Translations under genes and position numbers: made by a program | DNA from: Streptomyces sp. YPW6 | GTDB taxonomy: Bacteria > Actinomycetota > Actinomycetes > Streptomycetales > Streptomycetaceae | DNA length: 64,000 bases | Direction: 5' to 3' | Assembly: GCF_018866325.1 (NCBI RefSeq) | Contig: NZ_CP076457.1 | Span: forward strand, 5,553,001 to 5,617,000 | Shown: piece by piece, positions 33,487 through 42,229 of the stretch | Layout: each line of letters begins with the position of its first letter | Position numbering within the stretch: the first letter of the stretch is position 1 | Notes under the pieces: model-generated | What the model saw: only the letters and a program-made list of their open reading frames with translations | Database searches by the model: none | What the model was told of the DNA's origin: nothing

Positions 33487-33780
33487 GAGGACGCGCCTCC
33501 GGCCGCGGGACCCGGTCCTGCGGCCGTCCCGGCTCCCGCCGGACTCGTATGGGCGGGCGTCGGGCTCTTGGGGGCCGCGCCGGGGCCCCGCGCCGGACTC
33601 ACCGGGACGCGCGGGGGCCCGCGTCGGGATTCCCTCGGGCTCACGGGGCTCCGCGCCGGGATTCCCCGGGGGTGCGGCGGAGCGCTTGCGCCGGACGTCC
33701 CCCGCCCGGCGCAAGCCGCTCCGTCGCACCCTCCGGGCCTGCCAGCGCACCCCCCGGGCCCGTCAGGGCACCCCGGCCCG

Positions 33781-34518
33781 TCAGCGCGCCCCGGCCGCCA
33801 GCGCCTCGGCCACGCCTGCCTCCTCGGGCCCCAGGAAGCGCGGGTCGGGCCGGAACACGGTGTCCAGGGCCGCCTTCCCCGAGGCGGCCAGCTCCCGGAC
33901 GCCGCCGTAGTACCAGGTGGCGTCCCGGGGTTCGTCGACCCCGACGCCGTACGCGTCGATCCCGGCGGACCGGCACAGCGCGACCGCCCGGTGGATGTGG
34001 AACCCCTGACTCACCAGCACCGCCCGGTCGACCCCGAAGATCTTCTTGGCCCGGACACAGGAGTCCCAGGAGTCGAATCCGGCGTAGTCGCTCACGATCC
34101 GCTCGTCGGGCACCCCGCGTTCGGTGAGATACGTGCGCATCGCGTCCGGCTCGTCGTACTCCACCCGGCTGTTGTCCCCGGTGACGAGGACGACCTTGGC
34201 CTTCCCGGTCCGGTACAGCTCGGCCGCCGCGTCCAGCCGGTGCGCGAGATACGGGGTCGGCCGGCCGTTCCACAACCCGGCCCCGAACACCACGGCGACC
34301 TCCCGGGCCGGAGCCTCGGCCGTCGTGCCCACCCGGTCACCGGCCGCCAGGCGCATCCAGGTCGCGGGCACCAGCGCCAGCACACAGACGGCCATCAGCC
34401 CCTGCACCAGCCGCCGTTGCCCCCGTCGGGTACGCGGCAGCCGCAGCAGGGCCGGCCACCGGACCTCCCTCAGCCGTCGCCCGAGCCGCTTCCGTCTCTC
34501 CCCGCTCTTCCCGCGCAT
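33781..34518 (-). CDS. SanA/YdcF-like DUF218 membrane protein
   Basis: The 245-residue product has a basic N-terminus, one membrane segment (LVQGLMAVCVLALVPATW) and an extracytoplasmic DUF218 domain (VVFGAGLWNGRPTPYLAHRL, KVVLVTGDNSRVEYDEPDAM, VSQGFHIHRAVALCRSAGID). SanA-type proteins support envelope integrity in other bacteria; the enzymatic activity is unclear. It is divergent from the chelatase gene. The 294 bases on its 3' side (33487-33780) hold no recognised feature. Confidence 0.85.
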   Translation of the reverse strand: MRGKSGERRKRLGRRLREVRWPALLRLPRTRRGQRRLVQGLMAVCVLALVPATWMRLAAGDRVGTTAEAPAREVAVVFGAGLWNGRPTPYLAHRLDAAAELYRTGKAKVVLVTGDNSRVEYDEPDAMRTYLTERGVPDERIVSDYAGFDSWDSCVRAKKIFGVDRAVLVSQGFHIHRAVALCRSAGIDAYGVGVDEPRDATWYYGGVRELAASGKAALDTVFRPDPRFLGPEEAGVAEALAAGAR

Positions 34519-34761
34519 CGCAACCCCCGATCTTCAACGTCGTCCGTCGGCCGTGCCGTACGCGCACTCCTGCCGCCACCCCACCTGACGACCTGGGCAA
34601 GGCAAAGGTTCGCCCGCCGCCCCGGATGTGGCATCCGACACCTGGCGCACACCGCCCCTCCCCGGCCCCGCACATCGTCCCCGCCCCCGCCGTGAGGCGG
34701 CGGAAAACACCGGTGACCCTCACGCAACGGCCCGGCAACCTCCGCCCGGCATCATCGGTCC

Positions 34762-35721
34762 ATGACGGAGCCGGCCCCGGAACAGCCCCAGCAGTCACCC
34801 CCGCTGACCGACAGCACCGCGCACCTCCTCGCCCGCATCACCGACCAGCTCGGCGCACAGCTCAGCCTCGTCTCCCGGAACGGAACCCGCAGACCCATGC
34901 ACCGCACCCGGCACCCCGACCGCCCCACCGAGGACGGCGCCGCCTCCGCCCGGCCCCCGGCTGCCCCGGCCCTGGTCGCCGTGGCGCACGGCAGCCGCGA
35001 CCCGCAGGCCCTGCGCACCGTGGAAGCCCTCCTGGACCGGGTCCGCGAGCTGCGCCCCGCTCTCGACGTCCGGCTCGGCCACATCGAGCTGAACGCGCCA
35101 CTGCTCCCGGACACCCTGGACGGCCTGCGCGGGGCCGAAGCCGTCCTCGTACCGCTGCTCCTGGGGCGCGGCCACCACGTCAAGCGCGACCTGCCCGCCG
35201 CGACGGCCGCCGCCCCGGGCGTACGGACCCGGATCGCCGCGCCCCTCGGCCCGCACCCCCTGCTCGTCGAGGCGCTGTACGGGCGGCTCGTGGAGGCCGG
35301 CTGGGACCCCGCCGACCGGGACGGCCGACACGCGGGTGTGGTCCTCGCCGCCGCCGGGTCCCGCGACCCCGACTCCGCCCAGGACACCCGGCGCACCGCC
35401 CGCCTGCTCTCGATGCGCCTCGGCGTGCCCGTCGTCCCCGCGTACGCCTCCGCCGCCACGCCCACCGTCCCGGCCGCCCTGCGCGCCCTCGCCGCCCGGG
35501 GACGCCACCGGACCTTCGTCGCCTCGTACTTCACCGCCCCCGGCCGCTTCGCGAGCGCCTGCGCCGACGCCGTACCGCACCGGGCCGCCGCCCCGCTCGG
35601 CGCCCACCCGGCGATGGCCCGCCTCGTCCTGCACCGCTACGACCAGGCACGGACATCCCCAGGGTGCGCCCGGCCGGCCAGGCCGGACGCGCGTGCTCTG
35701 GCAGCGCACCTGGCCGCGTAG
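34762..35721 (+). CDS. Sirohydrochlorin chelatase (CbiX/SirB-like)
   Basis: The 319-residue protein has two tandem CbiX-like halves: ALVAVAHGSRDPQALRTVEA with VLVPLLLGRGHHVKRDLPAA (catalytic His positions), then VVLAAAGSRDPDSAQDTRRT in the second half. It should insert Fe2+ into sirohydrochlorin for siroheme, the cofactor of NirB encoded at 25034, although Co2+ chelation for B12 is also possible. The first ~65 residues are a disordered Pro/Thr-rich extension. The start is ATG 34762. Confidence 0.85.
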   Translation: MTEPAPEQPQQSPPLTDSTAHLLARITDQLGAQLSLVSRNGTRRPMHRTRHPDRPTEDGAASARPPAAPALVAVAHGSRDPQALRTVEALLDRVRELRPALDVRLGHIELNAPLLPDTLDGLRGAEAVLVPLLLGRGHHVKRDLPAATAAAPGVRTRIAAPLGPHPLLVEALYGRLVEAGWDPADRDGRHAGVVLAAAGSRDPDSAQDTRRTARLLSMRLGVPVVPAYASAATPTVPAALRALAARGRHRTFVASYFTAPGRFASACADAVPHRAAAPLGAHPAMARLVLHRYDQARTSPGCARPARPDARALAAHLAA

Positions 35722-35876
35722 CCGTCACCCGCCACGGCCCCTTCCCGAGCTCTCCACTCCGTTCGAGCAGGGGAGACCCCGTCCGATTCCCCCTCCGCCC
35801 CGGCGATGCACGGCACCAGTCCCGTCCCCGATCCGGCCTGACCGGCCCGACCGGCCTGACGCCCCCTCGCCCCGCC

Positions 35877-35943
35877 GACGCTGTGAGCCTGCTCGCCCCC
35901 GCCTACGCCTGCTCCGACGCCGTGAGCCTGCTCGCCCCCGCCT
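35877..35943 (+). repeat. Two 28-base direct repeats upstream of dgt
   Basis: GACGCTGTGAGCCTGCTCGC... (35877-35904) recurs with one substitution at 35916-35943, a 39-base offset. It lies in the 276-base non-coding gap before dgt, where no other feature is seen. Confidence 0.55.
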
Positions 35944-35997
35944 GACATCCCGGCCCGCTCACGCCCGTTGTCCGTTCCGGTCGCTACTGTCGGGACC

Positions 35998-37365
35998 ATG
36001 GACGGCACACAGGGCACACAGGGCGCACACGAGGCGGAAACGGTACACGGCACGCGCGGCGCACGAAGCGCGCAGAGCGGTCCGGGGGCGAGCCCCTACG
36101 GTCCCGCGGACACCGAGCGCTTCGACACCGAGGAGGACAAGCGGCCCGGCCGTACCGCCTTCCAGCGCGACCGCGCCCGGGTGCTGCACTCCGCTGCCCT
36201 GCGCCGGCTCGCCGGGAAGACCCAGGTCGTCACCCCCGGCACCCGGTCCCATCAGTGGGACGCCAGCCCGCGCACCCGGCTCACCCACTCCCTGGAGTGC
36301 GCCCAGGTCGGCCGGGAGCTCGGTGCGGTCCTCGGCTGCGACCCCGACCTGGTGGAGACGGCGTGCCTCGCGCACGACATGGGCCACCCCCCGTTCGGCC
36401 ACAACGGCGAGCAGGCGATCGACGACTTCGCCTCCGACTGCGGCGGCTTCGAGGGCAACGCCCAGTCGCTGCGCCTGCTGACCCGCCTGGAGCCCAAGCG
36501 CTTCGTCCGCGACCCGCGCACCGGCGAGCTGGTCAGCGTCGGCCTCAACCTCACCCGGGCCGCCCTGGATGCCGCCACCAAGTACCCCTGGCCGCGCGGC
36601 GCGCACCCCACCGACCCGCACTCGGCGAAGTTCGGGGTGTACGCCGACGACCTCCCGGTCTTCGCCTGGGCCCGCGAAGGCGCCCCCGCGGACCGCACCT
36701 GCTTCGAGGCGCAGGTGATGGACTGGTCCGACGACGTGGCGTATTCGGTGCACGACTTCGAGGACGGCCTGCACGCCGGGCACATCGACCCCAACTGCCT
36801 CTACGCCGAGCCGGAGCGGGAGGAGATCTGGGCGGTCGCCATCGGCCGCTACGTCCCCGCCGACACCGACCCGCAGGAGCTGGCCGAGGCCCTGGACCGG
36901 CTGATCGACCAGGACTGGTGGCCGCACGGCTACGACGGCTCCGCCGTGGCCCAGGCCCGCCTGAAGGACGCCACCAGCCAGCTCATCGGCCGCTTCTGCC
37001 TCGAGGCCGAGACCGCGACCCGCGCGGTGTACGGTCCAGGACGCCTCGGCCGGTACGGCGCGGAGCTGGTCGTCCCGCGCGCCGTCCGCAACGAGTGCGC
37101 CGTCCTCAAGGCGGTCGCCGACCGTTACGTGATGCAGCGTGCGGAGCAGGAGACCCTCCGCGCCGACCAGCGCATCGTCATCGCCGAGCTGGCCGCCGCC
37201 CTCACCGCCCGCGCCCCCGAGGGCCTGGAGCCGCACTTCCGCGCCCTGTTCGACCAGGCCCCCGACGACCACGCCCGCAAGCGGGTGCTGATCGACCAGA
37301 TCGCCGCCCTCACCGACGCCTCCGCACGATCCCTGCACGCCGCGCTCACCGCCCGTCGCGGCTGA
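35998..37365 (+). CDS. dgt: Deoxyguanosinetriphosphate triphosphohydrolase-like HD protein
   Basis: The 455-residue HD-domain dNTPase has metal ligands in TRLTHSLECAQVGRELG and LAHDMGHPPFGHNGEQAIDD, and WSDDVAYSVHDFEDGLHAGH further on. It hydrolyses dNTPs to nucleosides and triphosphate and limits nucleotide pools. ATG 35998 is chosen. The first ~40 residues (GTQGTQGAHEAETVHG) are low complexity. It sits upstream of a flavin reductase gene and dnaG, an order I recall as conserved in Streptomyces. Confidence 0.9.
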   Translation: MDGTQGTQGAHEAETVHGTRGARSAQSGPGASPYGPADTERFDTEEDKRPGRTAFQRDRARVLHSAALRRLAGKTQVVTPGTRSHQWDASPRTRLTHSLECAQVGRELGAVLGCDPDLVETACLAHDMGHPPFGHNGEQAIDDFASDCGGFEGNAQSLRLLTRLEPKRFVRDPRTGELVSVGLNLTRAALDAATKYPWPRGAHPTDPHSAKFGVYADDLPVFAWAREGAPADRTCFEAQVMDWSDDVAYSVHDFEDGLHAGHIDPNCLYAEPEREEIWAVAIGRYVPADTDPQELAEALDRLIDQDWWPHGYDGSAVAQARLKDATSQLIGRFCLEAETATRAVYGPGRLGRYGAELVVPRAVRNECAVLKAVADRYVMQRAEQETLRADQRIVIAELAAALTARAPEGLEPHFRALFDQAPDDHARKRVLIDQIAALTDASARSLHAALTARRG

Positions 37366-37503
37366 CCGGCAGACTGGGAGGGGCCGGACTTCTGACCACG
37401 GGGTGTGACCTGTCCGGGGCACACCCTCTTTCGCCATCACACTGTGTGCGGGACGCTCGCAGCTGTGGGGGCGCCGCGCAGCACAGCACTGAGGAGGCAT
37501 CAA

Positions 37504-38763
37504 GTGGTCGACGCACACCAGACATTCGTCATCGTCGGAGCGGGACTCGCAGGGGCGAAGGCGGCCGAGACACTGCGGGCCGAAGGGTTCACCGGCCGGG
37601 TGATCCTCATCGGCGACGAGCGCGACCACCCCTACGAACGCCCGCCGCTCTCCAAGGGATACCTGGACGGCAAGGCCGACCGGGACAGCGTCTTCACCCA
37701 CGAACGCCCCTGGTACGCGGGCGCCGACATCGAGCTGCACCTCGGCCAGCCGGTCACCGCGCTCGACCGGTACGCGAAGACCGTGCAGCTCGGCGACAAC
37801 ACCGTCATCCACTACGACAAGCTGCTGCTGGCCACCGGCTCCGAACCACGCCGCCTCGACATCCCCGGCACCGACCTGGCCGGCGTCCACCACCTGCGCC
37901 GCCTCGCCCACGCCGACCGGCTGCGCAACGTGCTCGCCGCCCTCGGCCGCGACAACGGCCACCTGGTCATCGCCGGAGCCGGCTGGATCGGCCTGGAGGT
38001 CGCCGCCGCAGCCCGCGGCTACGGCGCCGAGGTGACCGTCGTCGAGGCCGAGCCGACCCCGCTGCACCAGGTCATCGGCCCCGAGCTGGGCCAGATCTTC
38101 ACCGAGCTGCACAGCTCGCACGGCGTCCGCTTCCACTTCGGAGCCCGCCTCACCGAGATCACCGGCCAGGACGGCATGGTGCTCACCGCCCGCACCGACG
38201 ACGGCGAGGAGCACCCCGCCCACGACGTGCTCGCCGCGATCGGCGCCGCCCCGCGCTCCGCCCTCGCCGAGGCCGCGGGTCTGGAACTGGCCGAGCGCGC
38301 CCACGGCGGCGGCATCGCCGTGGACGCCTCGCTGCGCACCTCCGACCCGCACATCTACGCCGCCGGGGACGTCGCGGCGGCCGCCCACCCGCTGCTCGGC
38401 ACCCGGCTGCGCGTCGAGCACTGGGCCAACGCCCTGAACGGCGGACCGGCCGCCGCCCGCGCCATGCTCGGCCAGGACGTCACGTACGACCGGATCCCGT
38501 ACTTCTTCTCCGACCAGTACGACCTGGGCCTCGAATACTCCGGCTGGGCCCCGCCCGGCTCCTACGACGAGGTGATCATCCGGGGCGACGCCGGGAAGCG
38601 GGAGTTCATCGCGTTCTGGCTGAAGGACCGCCGCGTCCTCGCCGGGATGAACGTCAACGTGTGGGATGTCACCGAGACGATCCAGGAGCTGATCCGGGCC
38701 CGTCAGCAGCACGACCCCGAGGCCCTCGCCGACCCGTCGGTCCCGCTGGACTCCCTGCTCTGA
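37504..38763 (+). CDS. FAD-dependent ferredoxin/rubredoxin reductase-like oxidoreductase
   Basis: The 419-residue flavoprotein starts at GTG 37504 after GAGGAGG. Dinucleotide-binding motifs are FVIVGAGLAGAKAAETLRAE (FAD) and LVIAGAGWIGLEVAAAARGY (NAD), and the C-terminal FAD contact is DPHIYAAGDVAAAAHPLLG. It resembles putidaredoxin-reductase-type enzymes that pass electrons from NAD(P)H to ferredoxins, often for cytochromes P450. No redox-active disulfide is seen. The physiological partner is unknown. Confidence 0.88.
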   Translation: MVDAHQTFVIVGAGLAGAKAAETLRAEGFTGRVILIGDERDHPYERPPLSKGYLDGKADRDSVFTHERPWYAGADIELHLGQPVTALDRYAKTVQLGDNTVIHYDKLLLATGSEPRRLDIPGTDLAGVHHLRRLAHADRLRNVLAALGRDNGHLVIAGAGWIGLEVAAAARGYGAEVTVVEAEPTPLHQVIGPELGQIFTELHSSHGVRFHFGARLTEITGQDGMVLTARTDDGEEHPAHDVLAAIGAAPRSALAEAAGLELAERAHGGGIAVDASLRTSDPHIYAAGDVAAAAHPLLGTRLRVEHWANALNGGPAAARAMLGQDVTYDRIPYFFSDQYDLGLEYSGWAPPGSYDEVIIRGDAGKREFIAFWLKDRRVLAGMNVNVWDVTETIQELIRARQQHDPEALADPSVPLDSLL

Positions 38764-38812
38764 GACGTACGGCCGGGGGCGCGGGCCGCGCCGCCCGCAC
38801 CCCGGCCCACCG

Positions 38813-38847
38813 CCCGGGTCCCGGCCGCCCGCCCGCCGGGACCCGGG
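38813..38847 (+). terminator. Terminator between the flavin reductase gene and dnaG
   Basis: CCCGGGTCCCGG (38813-38824) pairs with CCGGGACCCGGG (38836-38847) around an 11-base loop, about 50 bases after the reductase stop. Confidence 0.6.
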
Positions 38848-38876
38848 CTGTCCGAGGTCACCCGTAGACTTCATGC

Positions 38877-40808
38877 GTGGCCGGAAGGATCAATGACGAC
38901 GACGTGAAGGCGGTACGGGACGCGGTCCCGATCGACGCCGTCGTGTCCGAGTACCTCCAGCTGCGCAACGCGGGCGGCGGGAATCTCAAGGGCCTCTGCC
39001 CCTTCCACGACGAGAAGTCCCCCTCCTTCCAGGTCAGCCCCTCCAAGGGCCTGTTCCACTGCTTCGGCTGCCAGGAGGGCGGCGACACGATCGCCTTCGT
39101 GATGAAGATCGACCACCTCTCCTTCTCGGAGACGGTCGAGCGCCTCGCCGCCAAGGCGGGCATCACCCTGCGGTACGAGGAGGGCGGCTACAACCCCTCC
39201 CACCAGCGCGGCGAACGCATCCGGCTGATCGAGGCCCACCAGGCCGCCGCCGAGTTCTACGTCCGCGCCCTGGAGAGCCCCGAGGCCGAGATCGCCCGCA
39301 CGTTCCTCGCCGAACGCGGCTTCGACCAGGAGGCCGCCACCCACTTCCGGGTCGGCTACAGCCCGGCCGGCTGGGACCACCTCACCCGCTATCTGCGCGG
39401 CAAGGGCTTCAGCGACAAGGAGCTGATCACCTCCGGCCTCTCCCAGGACGGCCGGCGCGGCCCCATCGACCGCTTCCGCGGCCGCCTCATGTGGCCGATC
39501 AGCGACACCGCGGGCGACATCGTCGGCTTCGGCGCCCGCAAGCTCCGCGACGACGACAACGGCCCGAAGTACCTGAACACCCCCGAGACCCCGGTCTACA
39601 AGAAGTCCCAGGTGCTGTACGGCATCGACCTGGCGAAGAAGGACATCGCCAAGGCCAGCCGCGCCGTCGTCGTCGAGGGCTACACCGACGTCATGGCCTG
39701 CCACCTCGCCGGGGTCACCACCGCCATCGCCACCTGTGGCACCGCCTTCGGCAACGACCACATCAAGATCCTGCGCCGCCTCCTCATGGACAACGGCAGC
39801 GCCCGCGTGATCTTCACCTTCGACGGCGACTCGGCCGGCCAGAAGGCCGCCCTGCGCGCTTTCGAGGACGATCAGAAGTTCGCCGCCGAGACCTACATCG
39901 CCATCGCCCCGGACGGCATGGACCCCTGCGACCTGCGGCTCGTCAAGGGCGACGACGCCGTGCGCGATCTCGCCGAGCCGCGCACCCCGCTCTTCGAGTT
40001 CGCGCTGCGCCAGATCGTCGGCCGCTACGACCTGGAGACCCCGGCCGGGCGCGCCGCCGCCCTCGACGAGGCCGCCGCCGTCGTCGCCAAGATCAAGACG
40101 AGCAGCGTGCAGCGCGAGGTCGCCGTCCAGCTCGCCGGTCTCGTCGGCATCCTCGACCAGGAGTTCGTCGTCCGCCGCGTCGCCCAGCTCGCCCGCTGGG
40201 CCCGCGACAAGGGCGGCGACCACCAGGACCGGGGCGGCCGGGGCGGACCCCAGGGCCGGGGCCCGCGCGGCGGCCCCCCGCAGCAGACCGCCCCCGCCCC
40301 GGCCCCCGCCTTCTCCGGCCCCGCGCTCAACCTCCGCAGCCCCGCCCACCGCACCGAGCGCGAACTGCTCAAGCTCGCCCTCCAGCGGCCCGCCCTGGTC
40401 TCCCCGGCCTTCGACGCGTACGGCGTGGACGAGTTCACCGCCCCGCCCTACGCCGCCGTGCGCCGCTGCATCGAGGAGGCGGGCGGCGCCGAGCAGGGCA
40501 TCACCGACGACCGGGCGTATCTGGGCGCGGTCCTGGACGCCGCCCCCGACAACACCGTCCGCAACCTCGTCACCGAGCTGGCCGTCGAGGTCTTCCACGG
40601 CCGGACCATCGACGAGACCTACGCGGGCATGCACCTCGTCCACGTCCGGCTGCGCGCGGTGGACCGCCGCATCGCCGACGTACAGAGCAGCCTCGCCCGC
40701 CTCGGCAACCACGTCGCCCCCCAGGACCTGGCCGCCGCGCAGAACGAGGTGTGGGTGCTCCAGCAGTACGCCCAGACCCTGCGCGCCCACGGCGCCGCCG
40801 CCCTCTGA
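38877..40808 (+). CDS. dnaG: DNA primase
   Basis: The 643-residue primase makes RNA primers for replication. Domains: a CHC2 zinc finger (LCPFHDEKSPSF ... LFHCFGCQEGGD, residues ~40-70), an RNA polymerase/TOPRIM core (AVVVEGYTDVMACHLAGVTT; VIFTFDGDSAGQKAALRAF), a Gly/Gln/Pro-rich linker (~residues 440-480) and a C-terminal helicase-interaction domain. It starts at GTG 38877. The sigma factor gene hrdA follows on the same strand after 207 bases. Confidence 0.95.
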   Translation: MAGRINDDDVKAVRDAVPIDAVVSEYLQLRNAGGGNLKGLCPFHDEKSPSFQVSPSKGLFHCFGCQEGGDTIAFVMKIDHLSFSETVERLAAKAGITLRYEEGGYNPSHQRGERIRLIEAHQAAAEFYVRALESPEAEIARTFLAERGFDQEAATHFRVGYSPAGWDHLTRYLRGKGFSDKELITSGLSQDGRRGPIDRFRGRLMWPISDTAGDIVGFGARKLRDDDNGPKYLNTPETPVYKKSQVLYGIDLAKKDIAKASRAVVVEGYTDVMACHLAGVTTAIATCGTAFGNDHIKILRRLLMDNGSARVIFTFDGDSAGQKAALRAFEDDQKFAAETYIAIAPDGMDPCDLRLVKGDDAVRDLAEPRTPLFEFALRQIVGRYDLETPAGRAAALDEAAAVVAKIKTSSVQREVAVQLAGLVGILDQEFVVRRVAQLARWARDKGGDHQDRGGRGGPQGRGPRGGPPQQTAPAPAPAFSGPALNLRSPAHRTERELLKLALQRPALVSPAFDAYGVDEFTAPPYAAVRRCIEEAGGAEQGITDDRAYLGAVLDAAPDNTVRNLVTELAVEVFHGRTIDETYAGMHLVHVRLRAVDRRIADVQSSLARLGNHVAPQDLAAAQNEVWVLQQYAQTLRAHGAAAL

Positions 40809-41015
40809 GCCCTCCCACCGGCCCGGCGGGACGGTAACCGCCCGGTGACGGACCGGAATCAGAAAGTGCCCGCACGCCCCTCGTGGCGGCCGTGTGCCGT
40901 ACCCCACACTGGGGAATGTCTGAGGCATCGGAGCACGCCGGTCCGCAGGGGAACACCCGGGTCCGGACCGGCCTCCACCCCGTCATCCGGCAGCGATCAC
41001 CTGGAGGTCGCCCCC

Positions 41016-42107
41016 GTGCAGACCCGGACCGTGACGACCACGACCGCGCCCGTGGCGGCCATCCCCGCGCAGAACAGGGCCCTGCACCACCCGGAGACCG
41101 CAGCCGGCCCGCCCGGACCCGCACCCGAGGCGGTCATGGTGGAAGCGACGCACCTCCCCGAACCGCCGGACCCCAGGAACCGGGCGGACTCCGGCGGCCC
41201 CACCTCCGACCTGTTCCGGCAGTATCTGCGCGAGATCGGCCGCATCCCGCTGCTCTCCGCCGCCGAGGAGGTCGAGCTCGCCCGCCGCGTCGAGGCCGGG
41301 CTCTTCGCCGAGGAACGCCTCGCCGGCACCCCGGACCTCGACTCCCGCCTCGCCGTGGACCTGGACCGGCTGGTGGTGATGGGCCGCACCGCCAAGCGCC
41401 GCCTCATCGAGGCCAACCTGCGCCTCGTCGTCTCCGTCGCCAAACGCTACGTGGGCCGCGGGCTGACCATGCTCGACCTCGTCCAGGAGGGGAACCTCGG
41501 TCTGATCCGGGCCGTGGAGAAGTTCGACTACGCCCGGGGCTACAAGTTCTCCACGTACGCCACCTGGTGGATCCGCCAGGCGATGTCCCGCGCCCTGGCC
41601 GACCAGGCCCGCACCATCCGCGTCCCCGTCCACGTCGTGGAACTGATCAACCGCGTGGTCCGTGTGCAGCGCCGCCTCCTTCAGGAGCGCGGCGTCGAAC
41701 CGACCGCCGAGGACATCGCCGTCGAGCTGGACCTGACCCCCGAGCGGGTCACCGAAGTCCTCCGCCTGGCCCAGGAGCCGGTCTCCCTGCACGCCCCCGT
41801 CGGGGAGGAGGACGACGTCTCCTTCGGCGACCTCATCGAGGACGGCGACGCCGCGTCCCCCGTCGAGTCCGCCGCCTTCCTGCTGCTGCGCCAGCACCTG
41901 GAGGCGGTGCTCTCCACGCTCGGCGAGCGCGAACGCAAGGTCGTCCAGCTGCGCTACGGCCTGGACGACGGGCGGCCTCGCACCCTGGAGGAGATAGGAC
42001 GGATCTTCGGCGTGACACGCGAACGTATCCGCCAGATCGAGTCCAAGACCCTCAGCAGACTGCGGGACCACGCCTTCGCCGACCAGCTCCGCGGCTACCT
42101 CGACTGA
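41016..42107 (+). CDS. hrdA: Principal-type sigma-70 factor, HrdA-like
   Basis: The 363-residue primary-type sigma factor has region 1.2 (DLFRQYLREIGRIPLLSAAE), region 2 (NLRLVVSVAKRYVGRGLTML; GYKFSTYATWWIRQAMSRAL), region 3 and region 4 with the -35 recognition helix (TLEEIGRIFGVTRERIRQIE). GTG 41016 has GGAGG at 8 bases and gives a short N-terminus, lacking the long Hrd-B-type extension. Its place beside dnaG and the ABC exporter pair corresponds to S. coelicolor hrdA as I recall it, hence the symbol. It converges with the ABC pair. Confidence 0.8.
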   Translation: MQTRTVTTTTAPVAAIPAQNRALHHPETAAGPPGPAPEAVMVEATHLPEPPDPRNRADSGGPTSDLFRQYLREIGRIPLLSAAEEVELARRVEAGLFAEERLAGTPDLDSRLAVDLDRLVVMGRTAKRRLIEANLRLVVSVAKRYVGRGLTMLDLVQEGNLGLIRAVEKFDYARGYKFSTYATWWIRQAMSRALADQARTIRVPVHVVELINRVVRVQRRLLQERGVEPTAEDIAVELDLTPERVTEVLRLAQEPVSLHAPVGEEDDVSFGDLIEDGDAASPVESAAFLLLRQHLEAVLSTLGERERKVVQLRYGLDDGRPRTLEEIGRIFGVTRERIRQIESKTLSRLRDHAFADQLRGYLD

Positions 42108-42184
42108 CCCCTGCCGGGGAACCGGCCGTCCCGGCCGACGCCTCCGCGAACGGACGGCGGCCGAACCGCACGGGACGCATCAGC

Positions 42185-42209
42185 CCGCCCCCGCCTACGA
42201 GGGGGGCGG
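42185..42209. terminator. Bidirectional terminator between hrdA and ABC exporter genes
   Basis: CCGCCCCC (42185-42192) pairs with GGGGGCGG (42202-42209) in the gap between the two convergent transcription units. Confidence 0.5.
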
Positions 42210-42229
42210 CCGATCCGCGCGGGGTGACA

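Noticed and set aside
34519..34761. A cobalamin-type riboswitch before the chelatase gene
   Set aside because: No B12-box-like sequence or supporting stems could be found; only a weak GTGAGG/CCTCAC pairing is present.
35877..35943. A CRISPR-like repeat array
   Set aside because: There are only two copies with an 11-base gap, no spacers of normal size and no cas genes in the window.
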